Assembly: GCA_001986395.2 (NCBI GenBank)
Contig: MQVO02000011.1
Coordinates: 372,001-436,000 of the forward strand
DNA length: 64,000 bases
Direction of reading: 5' to 3'
Source: Irpex lacteus
Lineage: Eukaryota > Basidiomycota > Agaricomycetes > Polyporales > Irpicaceae
A model generated the notes under the pieces. The model was not told the origin of the DNA and searched no databases. It was given only the letters and a program-made list of their open reading frames with translations. Below, piece by piece: positions 57,962 through 64,000 of this stretch (position 1 is the stretch's first letter; every line of letters starts with the position of its first letter). Made by a program: the position numbers and the translations under genes.

Positions 57962-58807
57962 ATGTTCCTCGTCTATCTGCTGTACTGTCTTACATGTGCC
58001 ACTCGTTTGTGTTTCCATACATTCTCCAATTCTCCCGCTGACTGGTTCCTTTATAGTATTCCAACTGGCTCAATGTCGACCATGGCTCATCTCATCTGTA
58101 GAGCTCCAGGCCTGTGGCACTGACCCTTCCTCGATGGCTGGACCCAGCGAGGTATGTTCCCGTGTGCGATTACTACTCTCATATTTCTCTGTCTGACGGA
58201 TTTACAGTGCCTCTCAGTTTGCATGCCTGTCTCCCGAGCTCAAGAGGTATGTAGAACTAATATATTCATATGATCATCGCTTGACTGAACTGCCGTACCA
58301 CAGTTATGTCACGGAGATCCGTCTTGTACCTGCTCAATAGCTCCACCCGCTGCGCTCAGCTCATGCCTTGAATGCCATATATCACGGCGAGACGGCATTG
58401 AGTCGCAATGGATCATGGCTACATCTAACGCCCACAAAAGTAGGTGGTGCCACTCGTCCAACGGATGCTGTCCTGAGCGTAATCTCCCACTAGGCTACTC
58501 GCAGCTTTGCAGCGGCGTCGCCCCCAGCATTCTCCATCCCAACTACTCTCCATCCGTTCTGTCCTCCTTATCATCATCTTCGTCTGACGGCAACGCTACA
58601 TCCTCCGAGGATACGATGACGCTTTCTCGCAGAGAATCACTGCAGGGCGACGACTACTGCATCTATGGGTTCCCCGTCATCCGATGGAGATTTCCCGAGC
58701 CCTTTGAGCTTTCTCCCATCATCGACAACACTAACTTATTCATTATCTTCTTCTTTATTCTCTCTGTAATCGTCTGTGTCGTACAGAATAGGAAAACCTC
58801 GTCGTGA
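57962..58807 (+). CDS. Cys-rich secreted or membrane protein, CFEM-like
   Basis: Four exons (57962-58004, 58057-58151, 58208-58246, 58304-58807) give 226 residues. The N-terminus MFLVYLLYCLTCATLFQLAQ behaves as a signal peptide. A compact Cys-rich stretch follows: ACGTDPSS, ECLSVC, ELCHGDPSCTCS and LSSCLECH. The spacing resembles fungal CFEM-like extracellular domains. A Ser-rich region leads to a C-terminal helix (NLFIIFFFILSVIVCVVQ) with a basic end, suggesting a type I membrane protein. It lies between the two STE3 receptor genes on the opposite strand. The exon joins are phase-consistent, but the 3' half could hide another intron (a GTAGGT lies near 58440). The function is unknown. Confidence 0.6.
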
Positions 58808-59768
58808 CATTATGATTGAACTTGACGAATCGGCCGGTCACTTGTGTTATTACTCGCTCTTCGGCGAACATGAAGATGGTGGAGCCATGATAGTCAATCA
58901 GAAGAAGGCAGCGGAGAATGCAAATGGGTCACGAACTTCCCTGCAGGCGTAAGAATATTAATGCGAGGGATATGTTCGTCCGTTGGGTGACGGTGCAATT
59001 GCGCAAATCGTACCCTGTTACAGGGTTTCGTATGCTACGATCGCGAATGTAGCTATTGAGAGCTCCGTAGATAACGCCTAAGTACATACTTATATCGCAC
59101 CACTGGCACAGAACTGTGAGCACGGCGAAAGAGTGAGGAGAGCCCCAATGGTAGGCCGCGGCCGACGTGCACCTCGGTTTACTGTTATTTGACCCGTGAT
59201 CTCCTTGATTTCGACATTGAACGAAGTAGAAAACGTATATTTGGTGAGTGCACCTATCATCGAGGGGTATGTCTCTCCGCTGTTCTGATTACTCGTTACG
59301 CGCATCGATAGGAACTGTGCTCTCCCCATTGAGACTAGCGTCGGTGGCGAATGGCTCATAGGCCCAATCAAGGCCAACCCGCCAGTCAGACTAGTCAGCC
59401 TTGACTTTCTATGTCGGCGGAGCTGCACAACCTGTACAAGTTGGTTACAAATTGAGAGAGCTAGACGTATACGTACCAATGAGCCCCGGTGCCGAGGTGC
59501 TACAGCCTCGATCGAGCTTGATCGCTGGCCACCCATTGGCCATATGCATGCATCCACGCATAAGTTTAATTCTAATTGCTTGACAGTGAATGCAGAATGG
59601 CGTCCGGACGCTACGAAGAAACGAATAACCTGTTTGTGGCAGCGGTAGTCCGCGCCGAAGCTAACTTTAGGGTGCATGTGATACATACGTAACAAAATCG
59701 AAGCAGACTCTACTGAGGAGAAGGAGACGTGGACAGTAGGCATGGTAGTAGGGGTGGGAGTGGGAAGG
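58808..59768. other. Spacer with a possible receptor remnant
   Basis: This lies between the Cys-rich gene (+) and the 3' end of STE3 receptor B (-). On the - strand around 59090-59100 the sequence encodes QWCDIS followed by GTATGT, resembling the conserved VWCDI exon end of STE3 genes. No transmembrane segment precedes it, so it is at best a fragment. Confidence 0.35.
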
Positions 59769-61270
59769 TTAGAGATGAGCCTTCTCCGGTAAACTGACGA
59801 ACGTAGAGACAGACGAAGCAGATGACAGAGTTAAGGCTCTCTGCGGTGTCGCCTTCGTTGAGAACAGTGGCACTTCGAAGGAATCGCGCGCGGTCTCTTC
59901 ACTCCCGATGCTCGACATGAACAGCGAGGAGGCTTTGCGTGCAGGAGATGGGCGTCGTAAAAATGCGTCGTTGACAGGGACCCTGTAAGAAAAAGGGAGG
60001 CTTCCCCTGAAAGGATAATTAGTAGCATTTCGACTGAGAGATATAACTGCGCACGTACCGGATAGGCCTTGAACGAAGACGTAGAAATGAGGAAACAGAC
60101 AGCAATATCTCGAAATAATGCTTTCTTGCTTCTTCCCCCAGCCCAAAGAAAAGAAAGAAGATGAGCGCACACGCAACAGAGAGCCATCGACTCAATCCGA
60201 TGGTCAGAACGGCTATGTGGTCCTGCTGCCACAATATCGAGGGGTACAGGACAACCTTCGAGTAATGATAGTGCGTGTCGTTCCAGCTTATCCATGGTTG
60301 TAGCTTGAACCTTGCGAGATTGAGATACATTCCATACGACGCGATTGGGACTGTGCACATCATTTCTGTGATTGCGATTGCCATTAGCCGTAGATACCGT
60401 TGGGCGGTGAGGGACGAAGTTGACGAAAGGAATTCTGCAAGTTGTGCGCGCCTTCGCATGAGCCCTCGCAGAATCAAGACTGATTCAAAAGTCAAAAGTG
60501 TGCACTGCCATGTTTTGCGCTGTTACATACCACAGTAGAGCGCCGATATCAGCCCAATGACGATTGGCCAGGAGATAGATAACGGGTAAGCCAGAGGCGT
60601 GTTGTAGGTGAAAGGATAACATCCGACCTCCTCAAAGATATCGAAGCGGTGCCCTAATTCCACGCGAAAGTGAGCAATAAGTCCATTACGGAGCTAGAAA
60701 CTACTCACCAGAGACGACGTACTCTATCCAAAGGAATGACGAATAAGACACGAATGGAAACGATTGGACTGCCGAGACTCACGCATGACGATTTGAATCA
60801 TCGGAAGTCCTACTCCTATTGATAGGTCCAACGCGATATCCTAGAGCGATGTGAGTGTATGGCGGATGCGTTAGATAAATAACGTACCTTTCTCCGTGAC
60901 GTCCTCGTACTTAGAGTCTGCGCTGTAATGATCTGGTGCAAGCGTCGAAGTATACAAAGAGCTGACGCCGGCAAAGCAACAGCAGTTGCTACGATGATCC
61001 GAGATGCTGAATGAAGAGGTCAACGAGGTCAAACGATGAACTGTACTTTATAGAACGCTTGTACTCACAGATATCGCACCACACCGGGGCGCGATTTATA
61101 GCGTCAGAGCGCCATATGATTGAATTTACTCCGTAGTTGAAGCACGATAGAGAGGCCCATAACATATAAAGACATGTTCCGACGTTCCAGGCTTCAAGCT
61201 GCCATGGTAAGGGCACCAATACGAGAAACGATGCAAGCAAGGAGAACGCTGTGAAGACAACGTTGCCCAT
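59769..61270 (-). CDS. STE3-type pheromone receptor, receptor B
   Basis: Seven exons (61270-61069, 61006-60888, 60840-60783, 60723-60709, 60653-60531, 60479-60059, 60006-59769) encode 391 residues. The STE3 hallmarks are in order: FLVLVPLPWQLEAWNVGT, FNYGVNSIIW, VWCDI split by the first intron, RIIVATAVALPASALCILRR, IGVGLPMIQIVMQYVVSGHR, FDIFEEVGCYPFTYNTPLAY, RYLRLMAIAITEMMCTVPIA and the last helices before a short tail. Exon 4 is a 15-nt micro-exon needed to join IVMQ-YVVSG. The pheromone precursor gene starts 532 bases upstream on the opposite strand, so this receptor is the better candidate for a mating-type-specific one. Confidence 0.92.
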
Positions 61271-61802
61271 TAGTAGATGCGATGGTCGTCCAATGTGAGC
61301 AGGTTGAAGTCAAGAGCATAGAGCTCCTGCAAGCAGAGGCGAAAGACTTTTCGTCCATTTCGTTGCACAAAGACCATTGAACAGACAATGCATTGCATTG
61401 AGGTGAAAGAACATAATTTAACGCGCGTGCGCTGTGGCACTTGCCGGCCAATTAACTACATATAATATTTAAGGAGTTATTTTACCAGTCACCGCATTGA
61501 TAACAATTTTGGGGACCTTGCGGTCGGAGTTCAAACGTTCAACGTTCAACCGGTAAGTACGATCCGGATCGGCACGCGTTTAACAACTAGCGCGAGCATG
61601 GTGCGCTCAGACTCGGAAGCAATTACTGCCAGTGAAATTATGATTTAAAGGGCTGCTTTCCGAGTCTCATTTCCTCCTCCCCACCCCATCTGCACTTCCT
61701 CTCCCCGACTATCATCCTGCAGCAGCGCCATACCTTTCCCAAAGCTACAATCATGTACGTTCTCGCTTTCAGTTGTGGAGCTAATCTAACATCGTTGATA
61801 GC
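61271..61802. other. Divergent promoter between receptor B and the pheromone gene
   Basis: This 532-base divergent spacer probably controls both genes. It holds an AT-rich ATATAATATTTAA segment near 61451, a TTTAAA near 61643, and a C/T-rich leader. A GTACGT donor near 61756 and a GATAG acceptor at 61801 suggest a 5' UTR intron that removes the upstream ATG near 61753. Confidence 0.5.
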
Positions 61803-62036
61803 ATGCACGTCAACGCTTCCGCGGATGTCTTCACTCCCGTTGAGCCCAATCAGCTCTCCCAGACAAGTGAGCGTCCCACCCAGGAGGCACACGATGTCAG
61901 TGCTACTGCATCAGAGGACCTACTGGAAACCAAGTATAAAGACCTTTCCGTTCGCGAATGCATCCCCTGCAATTTCGAGCACGATAAAGGCAATGGCAAT
62001 AGCGGCGCGTCGGTATTCTTCTGCGTTATCGCCTGA
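61803..62036 (+). CDS. Farnesylated mating pheromone precursor
   Basis: A single coding exon of 77 residues that ends CVIA-stop, a CaaX prenylation box. The N-terminal part is polar and acidic. Near the C-terminus an EH dipeptide (NFEH, then DKGNG) lies 17 residues before the end, where basidiomycete precursors are cleaved. The mature product would be a 14-residue peptide ending in a farnesylated, methylated Cys after removal of VIA. Such peptides are exported by a Ste6-type ABC transporter and sensed by STE3 receptors. It is divergently arranged with STE3 receptor B, as expected of a receptor/pheromone cassette. It is somewhat longer than many mushroom precursors. The cleavage site is inferred. 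Confidence 0.85.
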   Translation: MHVNASADVFTPVEPNQLSQTSERPTQEAHDVSATASEDLLETKYKDLSVRECIPCNFEHDKGNGNSGASVFFCVIA

Positions 62037-62503
62037 GTAAGGCTTGTGCCATACACCGTAAGTTCAATCACTGTTACTATTATGACGCCACTTACCAGAT
62101 CCCGTGTAGTATGCCAACACCGTTTTATCTTCTTCCTATTTATTGGTCTTCGTGACCCGGAACCTCGTGCACCCCACTATCCTTATGACTATCTATACAG
62201 CGTGTTTTCTGTGTCACAACTTCCTGCTGCAATTTCCGACACACGTGGTTCTTCGTTATCTACACTCTTTTACCCATTTTTAACCCTATCCTTCCTCTCT
62301 TTCGCCTTCTTAGTGCGTTTTGATTGCAGCCCTCGATTCTAGCGACACCCCACCGAATTGCTTGCTCGACCCCGCTACACTGTGCCCTCTAACCATGTAT
62401 GACATTCGTAGATAGTTATCTATCTTGCTCCCCTCCTGAATCCCAGTAAACTTGCTCATGTTGGCTAACTCGAACCTCGTTCTAACGATTATGCAGCCTT
62501 GTT

Positions 62504-62585
62504 AACGTTGAGTGGTATCAGTAGCGCTAAGGCATACACGATGCCCTCAGGTCTCATGTCAGCGCTCAACGTTTAGTGGTGTCAG
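62504..62585 (+). repeat. Short direct repeat pair
   Basis: AACGTTGAGTGGTATCAG (62504-62521) and AACGTTTAGTGGTGTCAG (62568-62585) match at 16 of 18 bases and are 64 bases apart. AGCGCT lies just after the first and just before the second. Confidence 0.6.
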
Positions 62586-63349
62586 GTGTCCTCAACCCCG
62601 CCTGGTCACAAAAATACATATTCCTTTCTTCTCGCTTACTTGCTCGACATCGAAAGTAGTATGCAGCAAATGAAGTGATTTTATCCTTTAATAAGCCCTG
62701 TCGAGCCCGTTTGCATAGTGGTCAGACCTTTCTCCTTTTCTGAGGCAAGTCAATATTCCAGCGCCGATTCACCAAATGAATTCATGAGATTAACTCGCGA
62801 GATTGACTGCGGCGTGGCGGAAGCATCGGGCGATCCTCCAATTCTTTGAGATCCAGTTAGCGCTGAGAACGCGTCGCGTCGACCACGCGCGCTTGCCACC
62901 TCTGACACAACGACAACTGTCGCAAATCTCAAGTCCTCAGGAGAGTGGAACAGCTGAGAGCCTGACCTATCAAAGAGGTTAGTATGGATTGTCTCATACC
63001 TGATAGGACGTATTCGATTGACTGACGCGAATTTAGGGTGCTGTATTTCCGAGTATCCAAACTCTGCACTGCCAGGAACAAGCATTCACCCCTCGAGGCC
63101 CCGGCCGCACTGCTTCCGATGTAACCGAGTACAACAAGTCTAGACTGTAATCCACATGCTCACATGCTTGCTGTGCGGGGCTATCCATCGTGTTTCGGCC
63201 GCTGTGTGGCCAGTGGCCACGAATGGCTGCTGCGCCACGAATGCACGCTAACAGCTGCTTGTTAGCGAGAGGAGCATCCGGGAGAGGGTGTAGACTCTGC
63301 CCACGGGTGAATTGGGCTCAGAAGGTGGCGCAGGTGCGTAATTGTTTCG

Positions 63350-63385
63350 AGCGTCAGTTAGGCCCTAGTGGGCCTAACTGACGCT
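63350..63385. repeat. Perfect inverted repeat (hairpin)
   Basis: Arms AGCGTCAGTTAGGCCC and GGGCCTAACTGACGCT are exact 16-bp reverse complements around a 4-base TAGT loop. It is too perfect for chance and lies in otherwise unannotated DNA. Confidence 0.85.
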
Positions 63386-64000
63386 GGTACTACGATCTAG
63401 TACTTCATCCGTCATGCTGGGTATTTCCTCTGAGGAGGATGACTCGTCTTGTTGCGGCCTTCAACAGGTATCTGGGGGCTTAGCACAGCTACAGAGGACA
63501 CTCATATTCGGAAGCGGTGCCGTTTCGCGTGAGTCCCACTCTGATACTTGTCATTGCGTCGTCGAGCCGTGCCAGCTGACCATGACTAATATACGTACGG
63601 GCGAGAATTTATCGGGTAAATTGTTCTGTATGGGCCTCCCTGCACAGAGCAGAGCAAGGTGCGACCAAATCAAGAAGATTCCCAACTCCATCTGACCGAT
63701 GAGGAGCATCGCCTCGGACCGTCCGCTCGGTCTGACCGCAATTACGATGGTCGTTGTCCTGAACTTTATCGCGCTCAATTTCTCAGCAGGGGTATCTCAT
63801 CTTTTCAATTCGAAATCAATATCCAGGAGAGGCGTAAACTGATGTGCTGATCAACTCCGAAATCGTCCCCGTGATTTTTTTGCCCACCATACTAGCGATC
63901 GCCACCAGCGCCACATGCAACGTTCCCTGGTGACCTTGTATTTGGATTTCGCGCGATGCCCTCAGTAGTAGTAAACAGGATTGTAGTACAATTCTGGACT

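Larger units (their letters stand above)
62037..64000. other. Intergenic to window end
   Basis: Short unsupported frames only (for example 62750-63085 - and 63414-63695 +). The stretch contains a pair of 18-bp direct repeats near 62504 and 62568 and a strong hairpin at 63350. A gene may begin beyond the window. Confidence 0.45.

Noticed and set aside
58740..58807. CVV motif in the Cys-rich protein as a CaaX end
   Set aside because: The motif is followed by QNRKTSS before the stop and lies in a transmembrane helix.
59401..59583. Small + strand frame ending ISLILIA-stop as a possible second pheromone precursor
   Set aside because: It ends in -ILIA without a Cys at the fourth position from the end, so it has no CaaX box.
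59090..59743. 217-codon - strand open frame as a gene
   Set aside because: Composition is Arg/Ser-rich without domains. Its only recognisable part (QWCDI) is in a different frame.

Overview
The window is nuclear DNA of a mushroom-forming basidiomycete (Agaricomycetes, plausibly a wood-rotting polypore-like species). The reasons are intron-dense genes with 45-60 nt GT-AG introns, STE3-type pheromone receptors beside a CaaX pheromone precursor, paired GH79 enzymes, a BTB family with a Cys-rich C-terminus, and FtsJ-like methyltransferases in tandem. I built the gene models by hand from splice signals and reading-frame phase. Every multi-exon model below closes in frame.

Layout, left to right. 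0-8 kb: one small unidentified gene fragment, one alpha-beta-barrel-type gene, then a 5.7 kb stretch with no gene I can support. 8-21.7 kb: a two-finger GATA transcription factor (+), a secreted TIM-barrel hydrolase-like protein (-), the stress-response protein NST1 (-) and a BTB/POZ protein (-). 22.7-28.9 kb: CNOT11 (CCR4-NOT subunit, +), a CLA4-type p21-activated kinase (-) and the complex II assembly factor SDHAF4 (+). 30.3-36.3 kb: two GH79 enzymes in tail-to-tail inverted duplication, with matching exon sizes and two conserved micro-exons. 36.5-40.6 kb: a Neo1-type P4 flippase. 40.7-48.6 kb: a locally amplified array BTB - FtsJ - BTB - FtsJ(nonsense) - FtsJ, with duplicated promoters. 49.1-54.2 kb: two membrane proteins separated by a region carrying degenerate copies of the 3' end of the first. 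54.6-62 kb: a receptor/pheromone region resembling a B mating-type locus. It holds STE3 receptor A, a small Cys-rich membrane protein, STE3 receptor B and, divergently transcribed from receptor B, a 77-residue prenylated-pheromone precursor. 62-64 kb: no supported gene, but a perfect 16-bp-arm hairpin.

How the genes relate. The left half is mostly housekeeping (mRNA decay, flippase, complex II assembly, stress response, PAK signalling) with some wood-decay or secreted enzymes. The right half is dynamic: recent duplications, a stop codon inside one paralogue, partial gene-end duplications and mating receptor genes. The PAK kinase and the STE3 genes lie on one 64-kb segment, which is notable because Cla4/Ste20 kinases act downstream of pheromone signalling and morphogenesis in fungi.
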